Counted from the first letter of the stretch, positions 26,359 to 35,478 are shown. The stretch: 64,000 nt of DNA from CAIWHR01 sp963724975 (GCA_963724975.1 CAVRXB010000002.1:1-64000); one strand, 5' to 3'. Numbers and translations are program-made. Notes: a model not told the origin generated them from the letters alone.

Positions 26359-29277
26359 CTACTGGCACGACTCGCACGTCGGATCGTCAATCGCACAAAA
26401 CTTCGGTTCGCCGGATTCTTCTGCCATCCGCGCAGACGCGGCGGCGGCTTGCGCACCCAAATGAGCGCTCGCCATCGGCACCGCGTTCAATTCACCCCCC
26501 TTGCCCGTCGACTTTTCCGCCGACGTCGCTGCGAGCGTGCGCAGGTAGTACGTGGTCTTGAGACCGCGCACCCACGCCAGCTTGTACGTGTCGTCGAGCT
26601 TCTTGCCCGACGCGCCTGCCATGTAGATGTTGAGGCTCTGCGCCTGATCGATCCATTTCTGCCGCCGCGCGCCGGCTTCGATGATCCAATTCGGCTCGAC
26701 TTCGAACGCGGTGGCGTAGAGCGTGCGGAGCTCCGCCGGAATGCGGTCGATCTTGACGAGCGAGCCGTCGAAGTACTTGAGATCGGCCACCATCACCTCG
26801 TCCCACAGATTGAGCTTTTTCAGCTCGGCGACGAGATGCTCGTTGACGACGGTGAACTCGCCCGACAGGTTCGATTTCACGTAGATGTTCTGGTACTCGG
26901 GCTCGATCGAAGCGCCCACGCCGACGATGTTGGAGATCGTCGCCGTCGGCGCGATCGCCACGCAGTTCGAATTGCGCATGCCATGGATGCGGATGCGCGA
27001 GCGCAGCACGTCCCAGTTCATCGTCGACGATTCGTCGATATCGACGTAACCGCCACGCTCATCGCGCAAGAGCTTCAGCGTGTCCTGCGGCAGAATGCCG
27101 CGGTCCCACAGGCTGCCCTTGTACGACGCATAACGCCCGCGCTCTTCGGCCATCTCGGTCGACGCCTGATAGGCGAAATAACAGACCGCTTCCATCGACG
27201 TGTCGGCAAAGGCCATCGCGGCATCCGACGCATACGGCATGTGCAGCAGATGCAGGCAATCCTGGAAGCCCATGATGCCGATGCCGACCGGACGATGCTT
27301 GAGGTTCGAATTGCGCGCCTTGTTGACCGCGTAGTAGTTGATGTCGATGACGTTATCCAGCATCCGCATCGCGGTGCGGATCGTCACCTGAAGCTTGGCA
27401 TGATCGAGCTCCCAGGTATTGCCCTTCTTCTTCATGTGATTGAGAAGGTTGACGGAGCCCAAGTTGCACACCGCGATCTCGGTATCGCTGGTGTTGAGCG
27501 TGATCTCGGTGCAGAGGTTCGAGCTGTGCACGGTGCCCATGTGCTGCTGCGGCGAGCGGATGTTGCAGGCGTCCTTGAACGTGATCCAAGGATGCCCGGT
27601 CTCGAAGAGCATCGACAGCATCTTGCGCCAGAGCTGCACGGCCGGAATCTTCTTGTGCAGCTTCAGGTCGCCGCGAGCAGCCTTCTCTTCGTAGCGCGCG
27701 TAGGCTTCCTCGAACGCCTTGCCCCATTTGTCGTGCAGGTCAGGTACGTCGGATGGTGAAAAGAGCGTCCAGTTCCCGCCTTCCATGACGCGCTTCATGA
27801 ACACGTCCGGAATCCAGTTCGCGGTGTTCATGTCGTGCGTGCGGCGGCGATCGTCGCCCGTGTTCTTCCGCAGCTCCAGGAATTCCTCGATGTCGAGGTG
27901 CCACGTCTCGAGATACGTGCAGACGGCACCCTTGCGCTTGCCGCCTTGATTGACCGCCACCGCGGTGTCGTTGACGACCTTGAGGAACGGAACGACACCC
28001 TGGCTCTTGCCGTTGGTGCCCTTGATGTGCGAGCCCATCGCGCGGACGTTGGTCCAGTCGTTGCCAAGGCCGCCGGCGAACTTCGAGAGGAGCGCGTTTT
28101 CCTTGATCGCCTCGTAGATGCCGTCGAGATCGTCCGACACCGTGGTGAGGTAGCACGATGAGAGCTGCGAGCGGTGCGTGCCCGAGTTGAAGAGCGTCGG
28201 CGTGCTCGACATGAAGTCGAACGTCGAGAGCACGTTGTAGAACTCGATCGCCCGCGCCTCGCGGTCCACCTCGTTCAACGCAAGCCCCATCGCCACGCGC
28301 ATGAAGAAGCACTGCGGCAGCTCGAAGCGGCGGCCGCCGGCGTAGTGGTCGATCAGAAAATAGCGGTCGTACAGCGTCTGCAGGCCGAGGTAGCCGAATT
28401 GCAGGTCACGCTCCGGAACGAGCGCCTTGCCGAGCGCTTTGAGGTCGTACTGCGTGAGCGCCTCGTTCAGTAGCCCGATCTTGATTCCGTGCTTCACGAA
28501 GCGCGGGAAATATTCGGCGTACCGGGTCGCCATGTCGTGCTGAGTGGCTTCTTCGCCCAGCGCCTCATGGCGGATGGAATCGAGAAGCAAGCGTGCGGTG
28601 ACGAAGCTGTATGCCGGATCCTTTTCGATCAGCGTGCGCGCGGCCAGCACCACGCACTTGCGCACTTCCTCCATCGGCACGCCATCGTAGAGATCCTTGA
28701 GCGTGGCCTTGAGGATGCGGTCCTGATCGACGTCGGTGAGGTCCTTGCACGATTCGCGGACGAGTTGCGTCAGGCGCTCGAGATCGAGCGGGCGCGAGAC
28801 TCCGTTCTCGATCACGGCGATCGCGACCGCGGGCGTCTTGCCGCCCTTCGCGGATTTTTCGTGGGCGCGTTCCTGGGCGCGGCGTTCGCGATAGAGCACG
28901 TAGGCGCGCGCGACTTCGTGCTCGCCGCCGCGCATCATTGCGAGCTCGACCTGATCCTGGATTTCCTCGATGTGAATGGCGCCGCCCTCGGGCTTGCGCT
29001 TCATCAACGCCGCGACCACGTTGTCGGTGAGCTTTATCACCTGCTCGCGAACGCGCGCCGACGCGGCGCCCTGGCCGCCATTGACGGCGAGGAACGCCTT
29101 GGTCATCGCAATGCCGATCTTCGCGGGCTCGAACGGAACCACTGCGCCGTTGCGGCGGATCACCTTGTACTGCGCATAGCGCGGATCGGCGTTACTCATG
29201 GTGTTGGCAGGTTCAGCGGCCATCGGGCTCTTCGCGGGCTGGGACGTCGTGCCGGTGGAAGCGCTCGTGACTTGCAT
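26359..29277 (-). CDS. nrdA: Ribonucleoside-diphosphate reductase alpha subunit, class I
   Basis: 972 residues, long for NrdA. It opens with an ATP-cone (about 37-125, VIRRNGAVVPFEPAKIGIAM) and a second cone-like segment (VIENGVSRPLDLERLTQLVR), then the catalytic barrel with NLCTEI, and ends CESCQ with the Cys968/Cys971 pair that relays electrons from thioredoxin or glutaredoxin. It reduces NDPs to dNDPs using the NrdB radical. Control by NrdR is likely from two boxes upstream. Confidence 0.96.
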   Translation of the reverse strand: MQVTSASTGTTSQPAKSPMAAEPANTMSNADPRYAQYKVIRRNGAVVPFEPAKIGIAMTKAFLAVNGGQGAASARVREQVIKLTDNVVAALMKRKPEGGAIHIEEIQDQVELAMMRGGEHEVARAYVLYRERRAQERAHEKSAKGGKTPAVAIAVIENGVSRPLDLERLTQLVRESCKDLTDVDQDRILKATLKDLYDGVPMEEVRKCVVLAARTLIEKDPAYSFVTARLLLDSIRHEALGEEATQHDMATRYAEYFPRFVKHGIKIGLLNEALTQYDLKALGKALVPERDLQFGYLGLQTLYDRYFLIDHYAGGRRFELPQCFFMRVAMGLALNEVDREARAIEFYNVLSTFDFMSSTPTLFNSGTHRSQLSSCYLTTVSDDLDGIYEAIKENALLSKFAGGLGNDWTNVRAMGSHIKGTNGKSQGVVPFLKVVNDTAVAVNQGGKRKGAVCTYLETWHLDIEEFLELRKNTGDDRRRTHDMNTANWIPDVFMKRVMEGGNWTLFSPSDVPDLHDKWGKAFEEAYARYEEKAARGDLKLHKKIPAVQLWRKMLSMLFETGHPWITFKDACNIRSPQQHMGTVHSSNLCTEITLNTSDTEIAVCNLGSVNLLNHMKKKGNTWELDHAKLQVTIRTAMRMLDNVIDINYYAVNKARNSNLKHRPVGIGIMGFQDCLHLLHMPYASDAAMAFADTSMEAVCYFAYQASTEMAEERGRYASYKGSLWDRGILPQDTLKLLRDERGGYVDIDESSTMNWDVLRSRIRIHGMRNSNCVAIAPTATISNIVGVGASIEPEYQNIYVKSNLSGEFTVVNEHLVAELKKLNLWDEVMVADLKYFDGSLVKIDRIPAELRTLYATAFEVEPNWIIEAGARRQKWIDQAQSLNIYMAGASGKKLDDTYKLAWVRGLKTTYYLRTLAATSAEKSTGKGGELNAVPMASAHLGAQAAAASARMAEESGEPKFCAIDDPTCESCQ

Positions 29278-29468
29278 GGGTGTTTCTCCTGTCGGAATCT
29301 TGTCGTTGTGATTGCCATCGCCGCATTTCGCTCAGGTATCGCTCTCTTTAGAGCAATGCCCTGGCAGTGCGGGTTCCAGACGACGTGCTCGAAGCTTCCC
29401 CACGGGGCCTCGCCTTCTCCGGCTGGGGTGGCGTGCGGCGGGCCCGGATTCTTCTTGCAAATCAAAAT

Positions 29469-29484
29469 CTACTATATCTTGTGT
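29469..29484 (-). promoter_or_regulatory. NrdR box 1
   Basis: Read on the minus strand this is ACACAAGATATAGTAG, 13 of 16 matches to the NrdR consensus ACACWATATATWGTGT. It lies 192 bases upstream of the nrdA ATG. Confidence 0.72.
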
Positions 29485-29499
29485 TCAAGTGCCTGATGA

Positions 29500-29515
29500 A
29501 CACCAAGCATAGTAG
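29500..29515 (+). promoter_or_regulatory. NrdR box 2 (weaker)
   Basis: ACACCAAGCATAGTAG keeps the ACAC and ATAGT halves (10 of 16 to consensus). It begins 31 bases from box 1, three helical turns, which is the spacing expected of paired NrdR boxes. The spacing supports a weak match. Confidence 0.6.
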
Positions 29516-29620
29516 GGAGGTCGCGGATTGGCAAGCGGTTTTTGATGCACAGGAATAGGGCGCCAAAACGACAACAAAAACAGGTCCCTGCGACGGGGTT
29601 TCGGGCATATCCAACGTCTT

Positions 29621-29650
29621 TCCACCGGATATCCACCGGTTCATCCACCG
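29621..29650 (+). repeat. Three helically phased TCCACCG repeats
   Basis: TCCACCG occurs at 29621, 29632 and 29644, 11 and 12 bases apart. Two extend to ATATCCACC and TCATCCACC, 7 of 9 matches to the DnaA box TTATCCACA. DnaA controls nrdAB in E. coli, so a similar role is possible but unproven. Confidence 0.5.
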
Positions 29651-29689
29651 CAAATTCAACCGACGGACGGTGACGGTCGCGTTGCAGAT

Positions 29690-29719
29690 TTGCGACAGCT
29701 AAAAGACACGTTGTCGCAA
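29690..29719. repeat. Perfect 8-bp inverted repeat
   Basis: TTGCGACA (29690-29697) and TGTCGCAA (29712-29719) with a 14-base spacer. No T-run on either side, so an operator is more likely than a terminator. Confidence 0.45.
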
Positions 29720-30107
29720 GGGTCGGCATCGTGTGCGGCGCAGCATCCGAACGTCGTCGCCATCGTATGTGCTACCGCAGCATTGCGAGGGGCGAACTGC
29801 CGTCGCGACGCTCAGTTCATCCGGGGTCATCCTCCACCAAAACGAATCCGGGCAAACGTCCAAAAAATGGCGGAAGCGCGCCATGACGGTCCAAAACATG
29901 GCACGCATCGGGGTACGGAATCGTACGCTCGCGCTTCATGCGCGAATCCGAGCCACCCGCGCGGCCGCACGCTGCCATCGCGCAAATTGCGCAGAGGGGC
30001 GACGCAGTGCACACTTTGTCGGACGTGCAACCAACCGGCGACAAACAAGCCGACGCACCTGCGCAAAAAAACATGCGTCCGGAGTAAAGGGGACTGGGAG
30101 CATTGCA

Positions 30108-30941
30108 ATGCCACGGTTTGCGGCGAACGTTTCGTTATTGTTCAACGAAGTTCCGTTTCTCGAACGCTTCGCCGAGGCGGCGCATGCCGGATTTCGCGCA
30201 GTCGAATGCATGTTCCCTTACGACCTGTCGTCGCGGGAGATCAAGGAACAGCTGAAGGAACACCGGCTCGAACTGGCGCTCTTCAATGCGCCTCCTGGAG
30301 ATTGGGCCGCCGGCGAGCGGGGCACTGCATCGCTGCCGGGCCGCGAGCACGATTTTGCGGCGGGCTTCGTCACCGCACTCCGTTATGCGCAGGCCACCGG
30401 CTGCACGCGCGTGCACGCAATGGCCGGACTCCTCCCCGCGGATGCCGATGCCGAGCAGCGCGCGCGGGCCCGCTCTACCTTCATCCGCAACCTGCGCTTT
30501 GCCTGCAGCGAGGCGCATCCGCTCGGCATCACCGTGCTGATCGAGCCGCTCAATCCGCGCGATATGCCGAACTACCTGCTGTCGCGGCAGGACGATGCGC
30601 ATGCGATCCGCGTCGAGGTTGGCGCGCCCAATCTAAAGGTGCAAATGGATCTCTATCACGCGCAGATCGTCGAGGGCGATCTCTCAGAACGCATTCGACA
30701 CTGGCTGCCCCACGTCGGCCATATCCAGGTCGCCGGCGTTCCCGGGCGCCACGAGCCCGATATCGGCGAGATCAATTACGCGTGGATATTCAAGTTGCTG
30801 GACGAGCTCAAATACGACGGCTGGATCGGCTGCGAATATCGGCCGCTCGAGAGCACGGCGGCGGGGCTTACGTGGCTCTATCGGCTGCTCGATCGGCCGC
30901 GGGCGCCAGTACCGGGCGCGGCGCCGGGGGCGGACGACTGA
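30108..30941 (+). CDS. Hydroxypyruvate isomerase-like (Hyi/OtnI) protein
   Basis: 277 residues of the xylose-isomerase-like TIM barrel. Typical text: FAANVSLLFNEVPFLERF at the start, ECMFPYDL, VLIEPLNPRDMPNY with a metal-binding Glu, MDLYHAQ, HIQVAGVPGRHEPD and CEYRPL. The group interconverts hydroxypyruvate and tartronate semialdehyde or 2-oxo-tetronates. The gene stands alone, without glyoxylate carboligase or tartronate-semialdehyde reductase beside it. ATG 30108 begins the conserved PRFAANVS; the long upstream frame is rejected. Confidence 0.9.
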   Translation: MPRFAANVSLLFNEVPFLERFAEAAHAGFRAVECMFPYDLSSREIKEQLKEHRLELALFNAPPGDWAAGERGTASLPGREHDFAAGFVTALRYAQATGCTRVHAMAGLLPADADAEQRARARSTFIRNLRFACSEAHPLGITVLIEPLNPRDMPNYLLSRQDDAHAIRVEVGAPNLKVQMDLYHAQIVEGDLSERIRHWLPHVGHIQVAGVPGRHEPDIGEINYAWIFKLLDELKYDGWIGCEYRPLESTAAGLTWLYRLLDRPRAPVPGAAPGADD

Positions 30942-30957
30942 GGTCTCCCCGGCGTTT

Positions 30958-32175
30958 CTAGCTCGCGTAGAAGACATCCAGCGTCGGGAACTGCGCTTGT
31001 GCGCGCAGGCAGTCCCAGAGATAGATGGCGAAACCGGGGTCACCTGTCCACAGCGAATAACGCGACTGCCCATAGCGCGCCGCGTCTTCCCGCGATTGCG
31101 CGATGCCGTGCATGGCGAACGATCGCGCGCGCTCCAGCCACGGCGAATCGCCCGTCCGCTGATACAACTTCAAAAACGCGTAGCCGTTGCCGCCGGTGCC
31201 GTGGCACAAATTGGCACCCTTCGCGAGCGGTCCGGCCGCCCATATCAGCTCGCCTGCGGCAATGAGCAAGTCATCAAGCGCTGTGCCTGGCAACCCCGCG
31301 AGACAGATGACGAAGCCGGGCGCGCCGTGACAAAACTGAACGAGTCTCTTGTTGGCATCGCTCGTGTTGTCGAAATGGAGGCGCCAGTTGGCGTGCGCGC
31401 CGCGACGTTCCGCGGTGCGCCGCACGGTATTGACGATGCAGCGTTCCCACGCGTTCCACACTTGGGCATCCAGGAGGTGGCGCCCTCGAATCAGCGGCAA
31501 CGCCGTCGCAACGAAACCGTGCACGGCGCCGAAATAGGTAAAACGCCGGCCGCTAAAGTGCTGGGTCCAATAGGCGCACTGGTGCTCGGGCGACCACTCG
31601 AGTTGACTCCAGAGTGTGGCGGCAGTCGAGCGGAACAGCTCCGCCCATCGTTCGTTGCCGGTTCGTTCGTGCAGAAATAACGAAGCGAGCATCGTTCCTG
31701 GGGAACCCCACATGAGTTCGCGTGCAGGATGTTGGAGGTTGCCGCCGATCAGCGCATCGAGGCTGTGTTCGACTTCTTCGCTCGCCGCTTCGCCAACGGC
31801 CATCATGTGGATGGGCGTGTCGCCCGCCAGGAATGAGGCTCGCTGTGCGGCGCCACCGAGCGCGGCACGATTTTGGGCCAGCAGTCGATCGAGGGCGGGA
31901 ATGTAGCTTCGCGACAGCCGGGCGGCTCCGACGCCCTGAAGGTAGTTAAGCGCCCAGATGACGCCGCAGGCGCCGTCGTACAACGACATTTCTACGCGCC
32001 CCGCGTCGTTATCGCTCCGTCGGTCCTGCGGATGCAGCGGCCAATAGCTGTGTTCGGTATAGCGTGATTCAGCGTCGCGCACGATGCGTTCGATCGCCGC
32101 TCGCGCTTGTGTTTCGTTCCAGGCAGGCGCGCGGAGCGGTTCGTGTCGCGCCGGGTCGTATAGCGGGAATTCCAT
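30958..32175 (-). CDS. LanC/LANCL-like lanthionine-synthetase-C-family protein
   Basis: About 405 residues of the alpha/alpha-toroid LanC fold. The zinc ligands are present: Cys282 in FCHGAPG and Cys324-His325 in LCHGTGGNGYAF. The CHGAPG wording is closer to eukaryotic LANCL proteins than to lantibiotic cyclases. Earlier toroid repeats include MSLYDGACGV and GAVHGF. No precursor peptide, LanB, LanM or peptidase is encoded nearby, so it is probably not a lantibiotic enzyme. ATG 32175 is preferred; an ATG at 32217 would overlap the MmcQ gene. Confidence 0.88.
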   Translation of the reverse strand: MEFPLYDPARHEPLRAPAWNETQARAAIERIVRDAESRYTEHSYWPLHPQDRRSDNDAGRVEMSLYDGACGVIWALNYLQGVGAARLSRSYIPALDRLLAQNRAALGGAAQRASFLAGDTPIHMMAVGEAASEEVEHSLDALIGGNLQHPARELMWGSPGTMLASLFLHERTGNERWAELFRSTAATLWSQLEWSPEHQCAYWTQHFSGRRFTYFGAVHGFVATALPLIRGRHLLDAQVWNAWERCIVNTVRRTAERRGAHANWRLHFDNTSDANKRLVQFCHGAPGFVICLAGLPGTALDDLLIAAGELIWAAGPLAKGANLCHGTGGNGYAFLKLYQRTGDSPWLERARSFAMHGIAQSREDAARYGQSRYSLWTGDPGFAIYLWDCLRAQAQFPTLDVFYAS

Positions 32176-32200
32176 TGTTCGTGGTGACGATGTGTCAGGC

Positions 32201-32557
32201 TCAGTCGCGCATCGCATTGCGCTTCGCCCTGCTAAGCGAGGTAAGCGCCCTTTGGTACGACCAGTCGACCAGCTCCGTCAGATAAGAGGCGGGAAAGCGG
32301 TGCACGTGGACAATCGTGACCCAGTGAAAGCGGCCGCGGTATCTGGCGGGCTTGACGCCTGGCACATCGGTCAGCTCGATGAATCGATCAGGCGCGACTC
32401 GCGTACTGAACCGCCACTTTTCCGGCTGGCTCGTCTTGAAGTACGCAAATTTCTTGCCGCAGATCGAATAGACGAGAAAATTGTAGGGCTCGCCGTACAG
32501 CGTTTCGGTGGCACCGGGAAAAGCGCGGCAGAAGGCCTTCAGTTGCGCGACGTTCAT
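32201..32557 (-). CDS. MmcQ/YjbR family protein
   Basis: 118 residues: AFCRAFPGATETLYGEPYNF at the N-terminus and ARYRGRFHWVTI are the hallmarks of the MmcQ/YjbR (CyaY-like fold) family, sometimes annotated as DNA binding. It starts 12 bases after the SDR stop and ends 25 bases before the LANCL-like gene, so the three may form one operon. Confidence 0.9.
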   Translation of the reverse strand: MNVAQLKAFCRAFPGATETLYGEPYNFLVYSICGKKFAYFKTSQPEKWRFSTRVAPDRFIELTDVPGVKPARYRGRFHWVTIVHVHRFPASYLTELVDWSYQRALTSLSRAKRNAMRD

Positions 32558-32569
32558 GTCGCCGCCTTC

Positions 32570-33337
32570 TCACAGCGAAACCGACATCCCGCCATCAATC
32601 GTGATGAGCTGTCCCGTGATGTAGTCGGCAGCGGGCGACGATAGGAACACGGCGAGTCCCGCGATTTCTTCCGGCTGTCCCCAGCGTCCCGCCGGCGTGC
32701 GTTTCTTCACCCAAGCATCGAACTCGGCATTGTCGATCAGCGCACGGTTCATTTCGGTCGCAAAGTACCCCGGCGAAATCGCGTTGACCTGGATGTTGTG
32801 GGGCGCGAGCTCGACCGCCATCCCGCGCGTCAGCTGCCGCACACCGCCCTTCGCGGCCGTGTAGGGAACGACCGTCGGGCGCGCGAGTTCGCTCATCAGC
32901 GACGCGATGTGGATGAATTTTCCCGAGCGGCGCGCAATCATCCCCGGCAGAGCCGCCTGCGAGACGAGGAAGGGGGCCGTGAGATTCGTGGCGACGATGG
33001 CGTCCCAGTCGAGCTTCGAGAATCCGACCAGCGGCCCGCGACGCTGAATGCCCGCATTGTTGACGACGATGTCGAGGTGTCCGTACGACGCCTCGATGCC
33101 GTCGATCCCACCCTTGATCGCTGCGGCGTCGGTGACGTCGAACAGCGCGGTCGACGCTTTCAGTCCCGCGTCCGCGAGCGTTTTCGCCGCCGTGGACAAG
33201 GGTTCCGTCTTACGGCCGTTCAGCACGACCGTCGCGCCCGCGTCGGCGAGGCCTCGCGCGATTGCGAACCCGAGTCCGCGATAGGCGCCGGTAACGAGCG
33301 CGACTTTACCGGTCAGGTCGAAGGGATGGGCGGGCAT
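32570..33337 (-). CDS. SDR oxidoreductase, gluconate 5-dehydrogenase-like
   Basis: 255 residues with a full SDR active site: TGAYRGLGFAIA (16-27), NNAG (93-96), Ser146, Tyr159 and Lys163 in YTAAK, and YITGQLITIDGG. Overall text resembles gluconate 5-dehydrogenase/IdnO-type enzymes. The substrate is not certain. First gene of a probable operon with MmcQ and the LANCL-like gene. Confidence 0.9.
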   Translation of the reverse strand: MPAHPFDLTGKVALVTGAYRGLGFAIARGLADAGATVVLNGRKTEPLSTAAKTLADAGLKASTALFDVTDAAAIKGGIDGIEASYGHLDIVVNNAGIQRRGPLVGFSKLDWDAIVATNLTAPFLVSQAALPGMIARRSGKFIHIASLMSELARPTVVPYTAAKGGVRQLTRGMAVELAPHNIQVNAISPGYFATEMNRALIDNAEFDAWVKKRTPAGRWGQPEEIAGLAVFLSSPAADYITGQLITIDGGMSVSL

Positions 33338-33536
33338 GGCGCGGCCTTGAAGAGTCTCCTGGCCGATGATAGCGGAAGCGCCGCTCCGCAGGTCAGCGCC
33401 GGACTACATGGGACCCGCAAAAATTCCGACAGCGCGCTCCAGGGGTTGCAGCTAACGTTTACAAGGAAGCTCGCTCCCGTGCACCCGAAAGACCTGCGGG
33501 TTGCCTTCAGGTCGCTTTGACCGAACGGAGGTCGAG

Positions 33537-33785
33537 ATGGCCCGATGTGATCTATGCGGCAACGATTACGACAAGGCATTCACGGTGACTCGTGATGGCG
33601 AAACCCGCACGTTCGACAGCTTCGAGTGCGCGATATCGATGATGGCCCCATCGTGCAGTCACTGCCGGTGCAAGATCATCGGCCATGGCGTCGAAGCATC
33701 GGGCCGCTTTTACTGCTGCGCGCACTGCGCCAAAGTGGCGGGCGTCAGCGGGCTTCGCGATCGCGCAGACGCGCGCGCCACCTGA
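33537..33785 (+). CDS. Small Cys-rich, probable zinc-binding protein
   Basis: 82 residues with nine Cys and three His: CDLC (4-7), Cys31, CSHCRC (40-45), CCAHC (60-64). The core MARCDLCGNDYDKAF and TFDSFECAI suggest two treble-clef or rubredoxin-like metal knots. It probably binds zinc; the role is unknown. ATG 33537 starts the conserved block, with GGAGG just upstream. Confidence 0.78.
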   Translation: MARCDLCGNDYDKAFTVTRDGETRTFDSFECAISMMAPSCSHCRCKIIGHGVEASGRFYCCAHCAKVAGVSGLRDRADARAT

Positions 33786-33807
33786 GGGCGAATCCGGTGA
33801 GCGCCTG

Positions 33808-33972
33808 CTACATGGAGAGGCGGCCCACCAACATCAGTCCCAGCAGAATAACCAGTGCCACACCGGTAATGCCGCTTGGATAGAACCCCCAGTCGCGACT
33901 GTAGGGCCAGGCTGGAAGCGCGCCCACAAGAACCAGTGTGAGTGCAATGAGCAATATCGTAAGGGCGGACAT
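33808..33972 (-). CDS. DUF3309 small membrane protein
   Basis: 54 residues, two membrane helices around ALPAWPYSRDWGFYPSG, the DUF3309 signature. A close paralogue is at 45557-45715. These tiny proteins are often stress-induced in proteobacteria. ATG 33972 is chosen to start at the first helix. Confidence 0.85.
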   Translation of the reverse strand: MSALTILLIALTLVLVGALPAWPYSRDWGFYPSGITGVALVILLGLMLVGRLSM

Positions 33973-34092
33973 CGAAAATCCTGTGCGTTGGGCGGCGCCC
34001 CCCGCACGCGCGCTTCTTGACACTGCGCGCTACCGAAACTTCGCAATGTAGGCGCGACGTGGATTTTGTCGTCCGGTGTTCGCTGAACTCGG

Positions 34093-35478
34093 TCAGGCGC
34101 TCGCTCCATCCGCCGGCACCGCGGCGTTGCCGGCCACCGGATCCAGTTGAGGCAGGTAGATGCTGACCGACGTGCCGCGACCCACTTCGCTCTCGATTCG
34201 AATATGCCCGCCGGACTGTTTGACGAATCCGTAGACCATCGATAGCCCGAGACCGGAACCCTGTCCCAATTCTTTCGTCGTGTAGAACGGTTCGTAAACG
34301 CGATGCAGATGTTCGCTTGCGATGCCGCAGCCGGTGTCGGTGACGTTGAGCATCACGTATCGGCCGGGCGTCAAGTCGGCAGGGTAGTTCGCCCGATAGT
34401 CGACGCTCGTAGTTTCCACGACGAGACGCCCGCCGTCCGGCATCGCATCGCGCGCGTTGACGACGAGATTCAACAGCACACTCTCGAGCTCGCTGCGGTC
34501 GGCGTAGACCGACGCGCCATCGGCGGTGAGACGGGTTTCGAAAACGATCGTCTCTCCCAATGCGCGATCGATGAGCTCCTTCGTCTCCCCGATCAACGCA
34601 TTGACTTCGATCGTCGCCGGCGCGAGCGGCCGGCGGCGGCTGAACGCGAGCAGGCGCTCGACGAGACGCTGCCCACTGCGGGCGGCACGTTGCGCGGTGG
34701 CAGTCACACGCTCCGCGAGCGGGCGTGCCTCATTGTTAGCGCCGTCGACGGCGCCGCGTTTCAGCGTAATGTTGATGATCTCGAGACTTCCCATGATCAC
34801 TTGCAGGATGTTGTTGAAGTCGTGCGCGATGCCGCCCGTCAGCTGGCCGACGGCTTCCATTTTCTGCGCTTGGCTCAAGCGCGACTCCGCCTCGGCGCGT
34901 CGTTTTGCTTCCGCCTCGAGCTCCGCGGTGCGTTCGCGCACGCGCTGCTCAAGTACCTGGTTCACACGCTCGAGTTCCTGCTTCGCGGCGCTCAATGCCT
35001 CTTCGGTCGCCTTGCGGTCGGTGATGTCGAGATCGACACCGTTGTAGCGGAGCGGCGTTCCGTCCTGGTCGCGGATCACGCGCCCGCGACCGAAGATCCA
35101 GCGCTGATTGCCGTCCGGACGAATGATCCGGTACTCGATCTCGTACGCGTCGCCGCCGCCCTCGAGAGCCTCGCGAAAGCCGTCGACGACGCGGTCGCGG
35201 TCGGCCGGATGGCGGAGCGCGCGCACCGCTTCGACGGGGATGCTGTCGCCGGTGGGCTCGAGGCCCATGATGCGGAAGAACTGCGCGGTCCCTCGTACGC
35301 GGTTCGTCGTGAGATCGATGCTCCAGACGCCAACACCCGCCGACTGCTCAGCCAGAGCGAGCGCCGCGCGATCGAACGCGTCGTGGGTGAAAAGCCCGTC
35401 CGAATCGCCGGCATCCGGGGACACGAACGTATTCGAACCCGCGACGGCCGGCCCCATGCGTCGGGTCATGGCGCGCAA
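34093..35478 (-). CDS. PAS-domain hybrid-type sensor histidine kinase without receiver
   Basis: 461 residues. PAS/PAC domain (about 45-155, WIFGRGRVIRDQDGTPLRYNG), a coiled coil (156-205), HisKA with His219 in GGIAHDFNNILQ, and HATPase with NARDAMPDGG, DTGCGI and GSGLGLSMVYG. No membrane segment is seen, so it senses in the cytoplasm. The HDFNN box is typical of hybrid kinases, but no receiver follows. No response regulator is adjacent. It is divergent from an ABC importer operon. Confidence 0.92.
   Translation of the reverse strand: MRAMTRRMGPAVAGSNTFVSPDAGDSDGLFTHDAFDRAALALAEQSAGVGVWSIDLTTNRVRGTAQFFRIMGLEPTGDSIPVEAVRALRHPADRDRVVDGFREALEGGGDAYEIEYRIIRPDGNQRWIFGRGRVIRDQDGTPLRYNGVDLDITDRKATEEALSAAKQELERVNQVLEQRVRERTAELEAEAKRRAEAESRLSQAQKMEAVGQLTGGIAHDFNNILQVIMGSLEIINITLKRGAVDGANNEARPLAERVTATAQRAARSGQRLVERLLAFSRRRPLAPATIEVNALIGETKELIDRALGETIVFETRLTADGASVYADRSELESVLLNLVVNARDAMPDGGRLVVETTSVDYRANYPADLTPGRYVMLNVTDTGCGIASEHLHRVYEPFYTTKELGQGSGLGLSMVYGFVKQSGGHIRIESEVGRGTSVSIYLPQLDPVAGNAAVPADGASA

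Larger units (their letters stand above)
29278..30107. other. Long divergent region between nrdA and the Hyi-like gene
   Basis: 830 bases without a convincing gene. It holds the NrdR boxes (29469-29515), a triple TCCACCG repeat (29621-29650), an 8-bp inverted repeat (29690-29719), and presumably promoters in both directions. A long plus frame upstream of 30108 encodes only Arg/Ala-rich noise. Confidence 0.6.

Noticed and set aside
26449..27759. 436-codon plus-strand open frame
   Set aside because: It is antisense to nrdA; no ribosome site and no family resemblance.
29733..30107. Extension of the Hyi-like gene upstream
   Set aside because: Arg/Ala/Thr-rich text unlike the family; the conserved start is at 30108.
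30958..32175. Lantibiotic biosynthesis cluster
   Set aside because: Only a LanC-like protein is present; no precursor, dehydratase, protease or exporter in the window.
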